Shown: positions 1-12,431, counted from the stretch's first letter. The stretch is 64,000 nucleotides of DNA from Pseudeuparius sepicola (GCA_963920635.1 OY987298.1:68097949-68161948); one strand, 5' to 3'. Notes: generated from the sequence alone by a model not told the origin. Numbers and translations are program-made.

Positions 1-2279
1 TATAGGGGTAATTAAAAAAACCTGCTACCTATAAAAAAAACCTGCTACCTATATGCTATCATCGGTATATGGATCCATTTAATTTTTAATTGGTTTTTTT
101 CGCCACGTAAACTTGAACCAAACTGATTAAAAGACAACTTCTTCCAGCAAAATTCATAAATGCCTGATATTAAAAAAAAAACTGAACGTTAACTCAAAAT
201 TAACTTCAACAAATTTGTTTTCTGATGAACTTTCGGGGAATAAATGTTCCTTCTTTCTCAGTGATAATGTCACAAAGAAATTTCAGTCAATATCGGTTAA
301 ATTCAACCAAGAACGCAAAATTGAAGGTATTTCGAAATTTTGTAACTTGGTATACATATTATATATTTGGGTTCGTTATTTCCAACGTATATAAGCATGA
401 TACAAGAAATAACTACAATCTACATACGGGGGTCTCTAGAAGTGTACCCATATTTGCTTGTATTGATCTTGACTAGGTACCAAGATTTAGGTATTCGAAA
501 GAGTCCACAGTCTTTTTGAGAGAGCAAAGAGTATCATTTATAACTAGCTGTAACTTGCAATATACAGTTTCTCTTCCAGTATTTTATTGCTGATTGCTAC
601 TTCCTAACAGAAACCCTGTTTCTGAGGAGCCACATTAATTGCAGATTTGCATGTTTTATACTTGTCATATATTTTTTATTAGATAATATATGCATACCTG
701 CAGACCGACATAAAGGTTGGATACATTTTTTCAGCATATTGCTCAACTGGTGGAAGGTGGACATACATACGTATACCTACCTACCTATAGTACGTTAGTA
801 AAAGTGCATCTGTTTTCAAAATATCTTTGAATCAATGTTGATAGATCGTTCCTGTTAACAAACGCCAGAAAGGCGCTTGTTATGGCCCTTGCCTCTAGCT
901 AGTCCGGGCTGTCTTGGCAACACTCTACAGGACGCAGTTTTCGATTTTTCGAGCCCAAATTTCGCGTACGTCCGCGGGAGTACATGAGGAAGAAGACTAT
1001 TGAAAAGCGTCCGGATTAAAAGAGCCGTTCGGCCCCCCGGAATTTTTTTTCCGACTTTTTTAGACTATTTTGGAAAGAAAGGGCCCGAGAACACCCTGTA
1101 TATTCATCGTGGCCGAGGCGCACGCGCTAGATAATATATCGATTAGTTAGAATTCAGAAACAAAATGGTGGTAATCAGCTGTCGTTTGGTTTTGGTGTGG
1201 ACAATTTCCAAATTTCCAACATTCGTAGTGGTTTGGGAGTTTGGGAGCTCAGAAACCCATCTGTTATTCCATGGGTAAGTTTTCCAGGTACGGGCGCACT
1301 GTAGGTTAGGTATGTATGTATGTAGGTTTTTATGTAAAATTTCGGTTTTAGAAAACGCCACGGGAGAGATCCACTTATTACTTTGCCTTTCTTGGAAAAT
1401 CAGGCTTGAGAAACTCAGAAACCCGTGTTAGAACGAACTTATGGCCGTGCCCTTGTCCCTCTAGTGGTGATCTGGCGCTTTCCGGCTTAACAGGAATAAT
1501 GGAAAACTGAGTTGTACAGAAAGGTATGGAGAGCATTTTTAGATACGATTTGCTTCACCTATTTCAGATTTTTAGGTACTCTGGGGTCTTTGTTGCCGTC
1601 TAATAATCCTGCGAAACGAAGCGAGGACAATGCACCGTTAAAAGAATATATGCGGAAGACTGAGGGGTATCAATTTGCCGTTTAAACTTGATCGATGCTT
1701 GTGCCGATGAAAGGGTTTCTTAGACAATGTCCTTTTACATGGGTTTTGGCAAGTCTAACCCGACAGAAAACTTTGTCGTAAGTAGATATTTCTAGATATG
1801 TTTTTGCCGTTTAAAAAAGCACATATACATATTTCGAACCTGTTTCTGTCGATATGGGTTATGTTACGTTAAATATCTGCTTAATTGTCGCAGTATTATA
1901 TCTCAATACCTACATAAATTTTGTTTCAGGTGTGAAGAACGCTTGCACTAGCCCTCTTCTTGCTTTGGAAGTCTTCGCCTATAATACAGTCAATGTGTGC
2001 TCAAAAGAACCCCTGGCGGGAAAGTTGTGGGGTAGTTTTGATTTCTTCCATTCTATTATAATGTTATTCCGGCTGAAAGTTTGTCAGATAGCAGTGAAAG
2101 TACCTAATACAACAATGAATAAAAAAAAGACAGCGGACTGTAACCTGAAACGTAGTGAACATGAAGAAAAATATAATATATTTTTTCGGTCATTTCATTT
2201 CGATTGAAAATTGGTCAGATGAGAGTTTACATGTTTCTTTGAATTAAAAAAAATTCAGCAGGCTGTATAGCTATATAAC
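1..2279. other. AT-rich non-coding stretch
   Basis: I see no gene here. The short open frames have no recognisable domain and no splice context. A mariner-type end (CACCCTGTATAT) lies near 1091, next to a GC-richer block at about 850-1130 that is probably transposon debris. Confidence 0.5.
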
Positions 2280-2678
2280 CTCAAAGTTTGTTATTGTTGT
2301 TGTTTATACGTGTTTAAACGAAAACATATCCTCCCTTGGCATCGTAGATACCCACTCTGTGAGCGGTAAGTTAGTCTTATGGCTACGAAACACCACCGTC
2401 AGTTTCTATATTATTTTAAGGACCTCAAACGTTTAACCGTAAAGTACAGCGGCCCCTGGGTCATGTACATCTCCCGAAGTAGCGACAGAGATTGACGAGA
2501 CATGGAGACAATTTCTTAGTTTCTGTTTTTCTGTATTAAAAGTGAACGCAAATATTGAATGCCAGAAATGACAGCTAGACGGAACTGCCAGAAATGACAG
2601 GCCTCAATCCTTCGGCCAACCAACCATAACCTCAAAGTTTGTTATTGTTGTCTATACGTGTTTAAACGAAAAACTGAA
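2280..2678 (+). repeat. Short direct repeat pair (about 50 bp)
   Basis: The segments at about 2280-2335 and 2625-2678 share a near-identical block beginning ATAACCTCAAAGTTTGTTAT and containing TATACGTGTTTAAACGAAAA. The copies differ by a 3-bp GTT unit. A smaller duplicated motif (GCCAGAAATGACAG) lies between them at about 2560-2600. No coding signal is visible. Confidence 0.6.
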
Positions 2679-3129
2679 AGCACCTTATCGGCGAGGCGGG
2701 TTAATGGAAAGCTACAAGGTTAGTCTCTTGGCTCAGTAGTTGTGAATAATCACCTAAATATAATTTCCTTTTTAGTACACTCAGATATGGACCACAGCTG
2801 CAGGAGTATTTACCCTATGATTGTCGAGAAGTTATCGAACTGATGCAATGTGTACTTTATTTAAAATAAACTGCAGTGAAGAGGTCCTGGAAGTATTATT
2901 TATTTACGAAAAATTTAACACTATGTAATGATGGAATATACAAAATACTCCAAATGAAATTACACAGAAAAGTAAGACTAGATATCGTTCACGTAATTAA
3001 TTTAATGTTTCTTTTAACTATCCCAGCGCATTCGCCATAGATACAAAAAATTAGTATTCAATTCAATTTTCTATTTGAAATTATGTGTAATTCACATTGC
3101 ATCAATGGAAATTTAATGGTGACAGAAGA

Positions 3130-3371
3130 ACAAGCACAGACCTCGGAGCGCCACCAACTTGAGGGGCGCCGAGTAGTCGCCTCGCTGAAACCGCGCCAGA
3201 CATACAAACGCCTACGCGCAATACTCCATTTATCTCCAATTATAAAATATTTATTCAACTCAAAACAAGCACAGACCTCGGAGTGCCACCAACTTGAGGG
3301 GCGCCGAGTAGTCGCCTCGCTGAAACCGCGGCAGACTTACAAACCCCTACGCGCAATACTCCATTTATTAA
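3130..3371 (+). repeat. Two tandem copies of a GC-rich ~105-bp dispersed repeat
   Basis: Two copies (about 3130-3242 and 3268-3371) run from ACAGACCTCGGAG to CGCAATACTCCATTTAT. Related copies lie at 5618-5705 (- strand) and 25610-25718 (+). The unit is much richer in GC than its surroundings and stays open in one frame across both tandem copies, but I recognise no protein in it. The junction sequence (TTATTCAACTCAAAACAAG) recurs at 4298-4316, beyond the neighbouring palindrome. It could be a SINE or a fragment of a larger element; I saw no RNA polymerase III boxes that I would trust. Confidence 0.6.
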
Positions 3372-3406
3372 ATATACAGGGTGTAAATAAATAGTATAAA
3401 ATAAAT

Positions 3407-4207
3407 AAAAATTTTCGATTTGGGCTTTCCTTGCCAAGTTATTCGGGTCTACAAGGTGACCCAAAAGTATTTTTTTTTATTTATATCTCAAAATAGTCAA
3501 GTTGCAGAACTGAAATGGAGAATAAGCTGAAGGTGTCAGTTTTTACGTATCTCACAGAGGGCGCCACTTGTGCTGTTCTTTGATCGTGCTTTTACTCGCA
3601 ACTTTTTTGAGGTTATGTTTTTCGTCTTGGAGATTCGTCATTTTAGTGCAGATAGACTGTACCATTTAAACTGAGAAAAAAATTCCTATGAACAATGTAC
3701 CAAAACTTATTAGCCTTCAAAATGGAAAGGATTGAATTTAACAAAATTTGAACACCCTATTTCAAGAAAACCAATGGTGTTTTGCCCAATCTGTAACGTT
3801 TGAAAGCGGTAGATAAAAATTGTATGTTTCGAATGATGAAGTTAACGGGTGTTTTGGGGTACGTTTTGCCAATTTCAACGCAAACGGTTGATTCTATCGT
3901 TATGAAAAAGAGTACATTTTAGTTGCAAAATGAAAAGTTGCACTAAAATGACGAACCTTCAAGACCAAAAACATAACCTCAAAAAAGTTAGGAGTAAAAA
4001 CACGATCACAGAGCAGCACAAGCGGCGCCCTCTATGAGATACATAAAAACTGACACCTTCAGCTTATTCTCCATCGCCAAAAACATAACAGTGCAAAGTT
4101 TCAGCTGTGCAACTTGATTATTTAGAGATATAAATAAAAAAAAATCTTTTGGGTCACCCTGTAACCCGAATAACTTTGCAGGGAAACGCCAAATCGAAAA
4201 ATTTTAT
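3407..4207. mobile_element. Foldback element with ~245-bp terminal inverted repeats
   Basis: The left arm (about 3407-3650) and right arm (about 3939-4207) are inverted copies with scattered mismatches. Both contain a GGGTGACCC/GGGTCACCC-type end and a block reading GGCGCC next to CTTGTGCTG. The ~290-bp centre has no coding capacity. Similar terminal blocks occur in mariner-type elements elsewhere in the window, so I read it as a non-autonomous Tc1/mariner-like foldback element. Confidence 0.75.
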
Positions 4208-4323
4208 ACGAGAACCCCCCCTTATTTTTAAAAAGGCAATCACCTCCTGAATTTTTTCGCACTTATTCATTTAGGTACATATATCCCCAGTTATAAAAAA
4301 TTTATTCAACTCAAAACAAGTCT

Positions 4324-4652
4324 GAAATAAAAACATAGTTTAAAAAACTAAAAAAACACGTTTACGCTTAGCAAACCGAACTAAAAAGTAAAAAATAATA
4401 ATAGCAAACCGAATTTTATTGTAAAAAAGAAGCGTGCGGGGTCCTTTTTTTATTATATATATTTTTTTTATGATAACTCTACTTTTATCAATAGCTACTA
4501 ATGAAATATTTATAACAATTGATATCATGCACCCCACGCTTCTTTTTTTTACAATAAAATTCGGTTTGCTATTATTATTTTTTACTTTTTAGTTCAGTTT
4601 GCTAAGCGTAAGCGTGTTTTTTTTTAGATTTTTAAACTATATTTTTATTTCA
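4324..4652. mobile_element. Palindromic MITE (arms ~120 bp)
   Basis: The arms at about 4324-4443 and 4533-4652 are inverted copies sharing AGCAAACCGAATTTTATTGT and its complement. A ~90-bp AT-rich centre separates them. There is no coding capacity. It lies ~115 bp to the right of the 3407-4207 foldback element. Confidence 0.75.
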
Positions 4653-4659
4653 GTACTTG

Positions 4660-5610
4660 AAGTACCGCTAATCTCCAATTAAAAGTGTGCGATTTTTAAA
4701 TGTCGATCAACAAAACATCCCATGACATTACAAAAAATCTAACTTATTTTTATTAGTGAAGATAGAAATTAAGACAATAACTTGCGTTGTGTTGAGAATG
4801 TAAAAAGGGATTGAACCAAATTTTTTTCATGGCCACCAAGGATTTTTTGGAAGTGAATCACTTTTTTATTATTAGAGCAGGTAGAGACATGGGATTTTTT
4901 TTTGTTTGACCCCACATATCAAAAGGAAGAAAACGGCCGTGAAAAGAATAGTTTTTGAAAAATATTTTTATTTCATCGATGGTAAGCGCAAAAATTCTGA
5001 AGTTAGTGTATTATTATAGACAGAAAGCAATCCGAACGGTCAATATTTCAATTATTTTTCGAAAGAGGCGAACTTTTTTTTATTATTAAAGATAAAAATT
5101 TGGAACAACTTGCATTATCTTTGGAATGTATAAGGGAATTTAACAATTTTTTATTTTCAAAATTGTTTGGAAGTTAACAAGTTTATTATTATTAGCGATA
5201 TACAAACGACTTGGGTTTTCCATGGCACTTAACTTAGTTCTATCGAAACTGATACAACATTTGAATTAAGATAAGCCCCGTCAAAGTAAAATAAATGATA
5301 AAAAATTCCCTCCCAGTAGAAATTCAAAATTTAATATCAAAATTCGTTAAAAAAACCTCTATACAGTAAAATAGAAAAATCTCGAAATTAGCCACAAGTT
5401 GCCGCAAACAGCAGAATGCTTTGTGTTGACAGCTCTGGAATTTTGGAATAATTTAATCTGTAAATCGTCATCTCAATATTTTAATTTCTTCGCCAATTTT
5501 GTAATTTATACCTACCATTAAATTGAAAACAAAAAATTCTACGATTTATACCAATAAACTGTACGATTTATTGGGGGATTTGTTGGGGGGAAAATTGTTA
5601 TTTGTGAAAC
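4660..5610. other. AT-rich stretch, no feature seen
   Basis: Very AT-rich with long A and T runs. I see no gene, strong repeat or splice-flanked open frame. Confidence 0.5.
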
Positions 5611-5617
5611 AACTTTA

Positions 5618-5705
5618 ATAAATGGAGAATTGCGCGTAGGCGTTTGTAAGTCTGCCGCGGTTTCAGCGAGGCGACAACTCAGCACCCCTCGAGGTGTATC
5701 CAAGC
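5618..5705 (-). repeat. Inverted copy of the GC-rich ~105-bp repeat
   Basis: The reverse complement matches the 3130-3371 units, from the block read on + as ATGGAGAATTGCGCGTAGGC to the block read as AGGCGACAACTC. The distal part is diverged. It is followed by an inverted-repeat cassette at 5767-6042. Confidence 0.6.
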
Positions 5706-5766
5706 TTGTTCTTTAAACATCTACATTAGTATTTGTAATATGAAGGATGAGACTGCAGTATAATTA

Positions 5767-6042
5767 TAAGATCAACTGACTTACCTGTAAGGAAGTTTGA
5801 GCTGAATTATACTGCAGTCTCCCTGATCCCCACCCTTAACGATCTATCACAAAATAAGCACTGAGATAGTTTTTAGCGACGATCGGGTGACTAGCGGCGG
5901 TTGGCACAAAACACCTTTCTTTAAACGTTTATATGGCGTTTGTACAGAGTGAAGCAAACTACATTAGTATTTGTAATAATCGGATGAGACTGCAGTATAA
6001 TTCAGCTCAAACTTCCTTACAGGTAAGTCAGTTGATCTTATA
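5767..6042. repeat. Inverted repeat with ~56-bp arms
   Basis: The arms at 5767-5822 and 5987-6042 are near-perfect inverted copies containing GAGACTGCAGTATAATT and CTTCCTTACAGGTAAGTCAG. The 5' flanks of both arms also share CTACATTAGTATTTGTAAT in direct orientation. It is probably a small MITE or a rearranged element end. The intervening ~165 bp holds no open frame. Confidence 0.6.
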
Positions 6043-6390
6043 ATAATAAGTATAATTTTCAGTAAATGTATCAATGTTACACATAATTACACAGTTTTTT
6101 AAACCTTTATTTTGTACTTTTTATAATTTTACAAACTACTTTTACTTAAACTATCTCATGCTTATGTATATATAGTTATCACAGACAGGTTTAAACTAAA
6201 TTTATTTTAAAGCAGAAAATATCCGTAAAAATCGACCAGTATAATGTTAATTTATTGGAATGTTAAAAACGTTGTGTTAATAAATTACATCTGCCAGTAT
6301 TGAAATTAACTTATTCACTGTATGTTAATCCACTTTCGTGGGCCAAAGTGTTAAACTAAAAACTTAATTCATTTACGTAAAATAAGTACT

Positions 6391-6710
6391 TATCAAAAAT
6401 TCATAAGAAAACTTCAAAAGTTAAATGGAGTCGAGTTGTAAACATAAAATACCCAAAATTAAATATTAAAGCCACCAAAAGGCTTTAGAAAAAGTTCATA
6501 AAAATCTTCAAAAAAAAACTTCCACTCTAAGAAACCATTAAACCAACAAATCCACGTCGTTAATGGTTTCTTAGAGGGAAGTTTTTTTTTTGAAGATTTT
6601 TATGAACTTTTTCTCAAGCCTTTTGGTGGCTTTAATATTTAATTTTGTGTATTTTATGTTTACAACTCGACTCCATTTAACTTTTGAAGTTTTCTTATGA
6701 ATTTTTGATA
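6391..6710. mobile_element. Near-perfect palindromic MITE (arms ~150 bp, loop ~18 bp)
   Basis: The arms at 6391-6541 and 6560-6710 are almost exact inverted copies, beginning TATCAAAAATTCATAAGAAA. The small loop contains CCAACAAATCCACG. Mismatches are few, which suggests a young or gene-converted element. It is non-coding. It is followed at about 6768 by a CTGAAGATGAACCC block of a type common at retroelement or MITE ends. Confidence 0.8.
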
Positions 6711-7272
6711 ATATAATTTTTTTTTAAATGTGCTTGGAAGCTTTGTATAACTCACAATGAATTATTTCGCTGCTGAAGATGAACCCTTGGTGGTTTGAAA
6801 CATGTACAGTTTCTTTTTGAGAATATAAACTGTTTGTGGAGTTTCGACTGTAAGGTTTGCTTTATTAATTTTTATCACATTACTCCACTGTAAGAAGATG
6901 GACTATTTTTTCTATTTTTCAACGATGTATCACAAGTGTGGGGGTTGCCATTTAAGATTTTAAAGTTGGGGTGGGCGCGGCCTATGGGATTAGAGGAGGG
7001 GGGTCACTTGATACGCCATTTTGGTTCCCCCTCCATACTACCGAAACGGGTTGTGCCAATTTGCCGTTTTTTTATCTTTTTGATTTTCGGAGATATAGCC
7101 CATTGAAACTTTTCAAAAGATCACCCGGTATAATGTTACACTAAAAACCCGATTTCAGTAAAAACCCGATCATCCTAGGAAAAACCAGTTTTAATTATGT
7201 TCTTTAGAAAATTTTAGTTTTTCGCGGACCAACTAAACTTAGCCTTTCGAATAAATTCACACATTAAAATCG

Positions 7273-7530
7273 AAAAAATTGCTGTTTCAATATTGGACAA
7301 TGGAGCACCCTGTATAAAAAATACACAAAATTATACTCTATTTAATTTCAAACAACCCTATAAATATGCATAGGTATATCATATATTATAGATTTGGGAC
7401 AGAAAAATTGCTGTTTCAATATTGGACAATGGAGCACCCTGTATAAAAAATACACAAAATTATACTCTATTTAGTTTCAAACAGCCCTATAAATATGCAT
7501 AGATATATTATATATTATAGATTTGGGATA
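7273..7530 (+). repeat. 129-bp tandem duplication
   Basis: Two adjacent units (7273-7401 and 7402-7530) are almost identical, sharing ATTGCTGTTTCAATATTGG and a mariner-type GAGCACCCTGTATAAAAA block. The unit therefore includes a transposon end that was duplicated together with its flank. There is no coding potential. Confidence 0.75.
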
Positions 7531-8829
7531 GTTGTATTATACTGAAAAAAGAAATCAATCTATTGTGGTTTCAGTTCAATTGCCTTTGATTTAGTCGAAA
7601 GGTGGGGCTTCCCTAAATGCTTTACTGTAACGCGCTTGACGTGGCCTGTAGCGTGACCTATATGATGGGATACAAAAATCATCTTTATACCTTTATATCG
7701 GCTAGCTTAAAAATGTCGAATAAAAGGCTTGACTGATGCAAAGAAATTAAATAATTTGGCTTTTATAAAGTGCACGAGTAATTTTTTATCTGAAAATCTT
7801 CAATAATCTTCTACCTACTACTTCTACCTTCTGCTTATATATCTGTTAAGTAGGTACTGTGTTTACTGTTTCTCAACAATAATTATTATACATATAGATA
7901 TCTCTATTTTACTTTGTTAACTTTGGAATTCAACGTATGCACCGACCTATTTTCTATTTATAATATTTTAGACTTATAGATGGGATGGATACACCACGTG
8001 CTGTTCATAATCATCTAAATATATATCCTGTGTATTTATAAGAAACTTTTTGTGGAAAAAAGTTATGAATGATTTAGAAGTACTATATTCTATGAAAACA
8101 ATAATAAACGAAATTATTAACTTTAATTTCAGTGTAAGTGTGCCCAAAGTCTACAAATAACATCCCTAGACTTTGGTGTCGCCCTTCTACGCTTCCGTAT
8201 AAGCAAAGTGTAGAGAATACTATGTATAAGTATGTACAATAGGTGAGGTAAATTTTTTAGGTATACTATAGGTTCCGTATTGGAAGTTATTGACAATTGA
8301 CAGAACTATATTTTTTTAAGATGAATTATTGTTGATTAGGTTATAAAACCCTCAGAACTAATGGGCAATTGTGAAATTTCTTTACTTTTAAGTTAGAAAA
8401 GTATGCATTTCGCCATTGTATCATAACCCTTTAAAACATTTCTTAGCTGGCACCAAGTACCTAGGTAGGTAATGAGTTGTTGAGTACTATTGGAAATTCC
8501 TTAAAAAAAAACACCTTATACAGAGTGCCCGAATTTCAAGCCCAATAATGCGGACCTCGGTTATTTTAAGAGATACTTACTAAGTCTGTCGTTGCGGACT
8601 TTGGAGCCAAGTAACATGCTTAAAAGGAATTTGAGCTAAATGGAAAGAGGTTCTTGTAGAAAATATTTGAAAGAACCTGAAAATTTTATTTTCGTTTTTA
8701 TTTTTAAACGAAAACCAAAGATCCTGGACATTTTTAACTTTTATAAATCGATACTAAAGAGTTTGAAAATCATCATTATCGTCAAAACCGGCACTAAATT
8801 TAAATAAGTCGTTATTGTACGATTTTTCT
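7531..8829. other. No feature seen
   Basis: AT-rich sequence without a supportable gene. A mariner-like end (ACAGAGTGCCCGAATTT) may lie near 8520, but I could not find a partner. Confidence 0.4.
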
Positions 8830-8965
8830 ATGTATAAGTTGGCCTTGGCGAGATTTGGGGTCCAAACCAAAGTCTAGTAGTATTTTCTAGACTTTGTCCA
8901 AACGTCAGAGGGCCCATCGCCTGCTAAACGTGGCCTGAGATTCAAAACCCGGCCAATAAAGTAGG
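8830..8965 (+). repeat. Dispersed repeat, copy 1
   Basis: This block, from AAGTTGGCCTTGG to AAAACCCGGCCAATAAAG, has a diverged inverted counterpart at about 23035-23180. Both contain an ACGTGG block next to a GCCCATCGC block. The family is unknown; the AACCCGGCCAATAAAG end could be an element terminus. Confidence 0.5.
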
Positions 8966-10667
8966 TATTTTTTTAATTAATAGGTACCTACTCGTTATAA
9001 GTACCTATCAACTTTCTCATTGTGGATAAACATTTTTAGCTTACTTATATTTTTATTGATTTTAAACAATAGAACAATAGCCCTCTGCGAGATGAGTCGA
9101 AGTCGAAGCTAGTCGATGCGCGGGAGTCAAGCTACTGTTTATATTGTGATTATATTTCAAAACATCTGAAATTTGGCGTTGCCATAAATTTGAAATCCTC
9201 TCCTCCTCTTTAAAACAAAAAAAATATGTTTAAATTCCCGAAATAATATTTCAAATATAAACAATAACTGCGATTTCAAGTATTGCATTGTGCTCATGTC
9301 GACTAGAACCTTTTTGGAGATAGAAAAGTGAAAACCGAAAGTAGGGCAAGGGAAGGGACAAAGAACAAAGCGGAGATGCCAAGGGCCGTTTCCTGGGCCT
9401 TCTAGATGTCAGTCCTCCCATTTCTAGTCCTTTGCTGGCGTCACTTTTCGGCTACCAAATTCATCATGTATTATGATAGTTTTCATTATGGAGGGTAGAG
9501 GTAAGGAGGACCATCTTATATGGGTGTTCGGCTCAAAAACTGTCGTCTAAAAGCATTAAATAAGTTTGAAGAAGTTTGCCACGTGGAAAGTAGAATAGTT
9601 CGGAGGTATGGAAAAATATATAATTTATTAGCTAACCATCTATCAAACTAATTTTCAGAAATGTATTAATTTTATTATCATTTAAAAATATTATTTTTCC
9701 ACTCCTATGCTAGTAACATACCTATTAAGTGACGGTTTAGGTTATAAGTAAGTCCATTGTTACGCACACCGACCAGTAATGACTGACACGTAATAAAAAA
9801 AATTACGTATCTGTTCTTAATTAAAACGCAATTAATATCACGGGTGCCTTGTTAGCGCGGCATCCGCGTCACCATAGCAACTAACCAACATACTAATTGT
9901 TGCCTCTCAGATAATCAGAAGTATAGTTTATCTATTATAATAGTTTTTCTTTCGTCGAAGAAAAATTATAATACAAAACTCGAGTTTTAAGCTTATTACA
10001 TACTCGTGGAATTACAGCACTCGCCGCTGCGCGGCTCGTGCGCAACTTTTCCACTCATACGTAATAACCTGTTTACAACTCTCGCTATGTAATATACTAT
10101 TACATGATGCTCTGAAAACGGCGCCTTTAGAAGGCAGATGTTGACTGTTGACCTTTCATTGTCTAATGTCACTACCAACTTTTGACGTTTTTTTTTAATT
10201 GGTACCTACCCGGTGTCAACAACAGTCCCATCCTAATTTAAGACTCATTGTACAACACGTGCGTGGTGATTCAACATTTTGACCCATAAAATTGCTTTTT
10301 TCGATCTGTAGCGAGCAACACGCATAATTTTAAACTTTTGGTCAATAAAAATTTTAATCTAAGTAATTACTCACATTTTGAGACAAACATTATTTAAAAA
10401 TAGGTATCTATATCAATGACTGTCATTAGCATTTGCGCCAAAAGCCTAATGGACAAAGAACCATTAAAATCATTTGCAAAGTTCTGAACCGGTTTGACCA
10501 GAAGTAGACCCTTTTTTACTATTTAAATGAATCAGAAATACCCTGTATCATGTAAAATTAATACTTTAGGTATATCTTAATCCAGCAACAAATAACCTTT
10601 TTGAAACACTTCCTACTGTTCAAACAGGGCTTTTGGCCATTTTTACATATCCTGGTGGACACCCTAC
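8966..10667. other. Non-coding stretch with two GC-richer patches
   Basis: No gene is supportable. The patch at about 9290-9470 is relatively GC-rich. The patch at about 9985-10110, with ACTCGTGGAATTACAGCACT and partly self-complementary flanks, looks like a MITE remnant, but I could not define its ends. Confidence 0.35.
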
Positions 10668-10890
10668 TTACAGGGTGTCCAACTTTAAAACTGTACAAAT
10701 CCGTAAAATCTTCATTTTTGGAGATAATCGCCTAAACTTTTTTTGTTTGAAAGGCCCTCAAAAACCGCTTCTTTTGACCTTCCTGCCATTTTCAAAATAA
10801 AAATCCAGGGCTAGCTGCGATTTTTTATACCCCCGATTTTCACGAAAACCATTTAGCGATTTTTTTATTTAAATACTGACCCCACAATCA
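10668..10890 (+). repeat. Mariner-type end repeat, copy 1 (family of three)
   Basis: This begins CAGGGTGTCCAACTTTAAAA and ends in the block ACGAAAACCATTTAGCGATT. Two other copies lie at about 22330-22563 (-) and 33290-33495 (+). The copies differ by roughly a tenth or more of positions, so they are old. The CAGGGTGTCC start matches the terminal signature of the window's mariner-like elements. This looks like a single long terminal repeat arm or a MITE half. Confidence 0.65.
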
Positions 10891-10941
10891 CAATCTAAGC
10901 GCTCCATTAAATTATTCCGAAAATGTCCCGAGATTGTCAGA

Positions 10942-11795
10942 ACGTTTGAGTTTCCAACAACGCTGAACAAGAATCCGGCATTAATTTTCCTCTTAAAAAT
11001 CCCTAATAGTACCTACTTCTCGAAATTTCAGCACTAAAACACAGTCTCAGTGGGCCATGAATTTAACGCACGAGGCACGTGAATTATGCATTTAATGCCA
11101 TTATTGAAGCTTTATCCAACAAAAAAAAAAGTTTATGAAATCGTACTAAAAATAAAAAATTTACAGGGGTGGTCACTAATTAAGTGGGACACTAAAAATT
11201 TTGAAACACCCTGTAGAGCTATGGTAATGCAAATTGGTACGTTTGGGTTTCGAACAACGCTGAATAAAAATCCGGCATTGATTTTCCTCTAAAAAAAAAT
11301 CCCTAATAGTAGGTACTTCTCGAAATTTCAGCACTAAAACACCGTCTCGGTGGGCCATGAATTTAAGGCACGAGGTACCTGAATTATACATTTAATGCCA
11401 TTTTTGAAGCTCTATCCAACAAAAAAAAAGTTTATGGAAATCGAACCATAAATAAAAAATTTACGTGGATGGTCAGCCCTTAAGTGTTGCAATAAAAATT
11501 TTGAAACTCCCTGTAGAGCTACGGCAATGCAAATTGGTACGTTTGGGTTTCGAACAATGCTGAATAAGAGTCTGGCATTAATTTTCCTCTAAAAAAATCC
11601 CTAATAGTACTTCTCGAAATTTCAGCACTAAAACACCGTCTCAGTGGGCCATGACTTTAACGCACGAAGCACCTGAATTATGTGATTGATGCCATTTTTG
11701 AAGCTTTTGAAGATCCAATAAAAAAAAGTTTATGAAAATCGAGCTATCAATAAAAATTTTACAGGGGTGGTCAGTCCTTAAGTGGGACACACTGT
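10942..11795 (+). repeat. Tandem array of ~300-bp monomers (about 2.85 copies)
   Basis: Units start at 10942, 11239 and 11539 (spacing 297 and 300 bp), each opening near ACGTTTGGGTTTCGAACAA and containing AGCACTAAAACACCGTCTC and GTGGGCCATGA. The last unit ends in a mariner-type AAGTGGGACACACTGTATAT block at about 11795. Monomers are diverged and non-coding. The array abuts the 10668-10890 repeat, so it probably grew from subterminal sequence of a mariner-like element. Confidence 0.8.
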
Positions 11796-12059
11796 ATATA
11801 GGTATGTATAGTAAATGCAATAATATACGTAATAAATTTAAATAATAATATGTAATAAATATAATTTCCAAAAACCATATATAAGGATGTTAGGTCTTCT
11901 TAGAGTAAGTAGGTATAGGTACCTAATATAAAAAAAACTTGAGAATAGCTCAACCCGTTAAAAAGTAATGAATTGTCTCGAGTTAGAGTGATACGCACTG
12001 TATGCATATTATTTTAGATTTTAGCCAGAAAATTCGTGGTTGATGAATAGAAAGCCGGG

Positions 12060-12428
12060 AAATGGACGACCGCGGACCCCGACGAATAACGAGAGCATTG
12101 GCGCGCGCCCCCACGTGCCGTCCGCGCGCGCGGCCTCTCCTGGCCAAGGCCAACCTTGACGCGGGCGAGCGTTGTGCGCCGCGCTGCGAGCCAACGCTCC
12201 GCCAGTCAGCTGGCCGAGCCCGCGATCAGCTGTGTCGCTGCACGCGGTCGACGCTGCGCCGTTGCCAAGTGTCGCGATTGGGAATCGATTCGGGGACGAT
12301 TTTGCACTTCCTGTAGTTGCGAGTTCGACCTCGGCGACATGCGGACGAGGAGTTTCTGTTAATAGTTGGCGGCAATGGCAGCATCGATCCCGATTGTATA
12401 GAATTAACGTAACAACAACAACTTGAAG
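12060..12428 (+). promoter_or_regulatory. CpG-rich block, candidate 5' first exon/promoter with splice donor
   Basis: This is the only strongly GC- and CpG-rich stretch of the window outside transposons, with blocks such as GCGCGCGCCCCCACGTGCCG. It ends in a plausible splice donor (TTGAAG|GTAACA, donor at 12429). Short open frames exist in all three + frames, but none resembles a conserved protein, so I read it as a transcribed 5' UTR exon. The next supportable exon downstream on the same strand is atos exon 2 at 37770, whose sequence opens with an ATG immediately after the acceptor, as expected if the first exon is non-coding. The link to atos is inference; it could belong to another transcript. 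Confidence 0.4.
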
Positions 12429-12431
12429 GTA

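Noticed and set aside
9985..10178. Promoter-like GC patch with a 60-residue frame
   Set aside because: Repeated ACTCG and partly self-complementary sequence resemble a MITE; no splice site or conserved codons.
12062..12426. Three overlapping open frames in the CpG-rich block as protein genes
   Set aside because: All three + frames are open simply because the block is GC-rich. Arg/Ala/Pro-rich products have no conserved motif and the block ends in a splice donor, so a non-coding exon is more likely.
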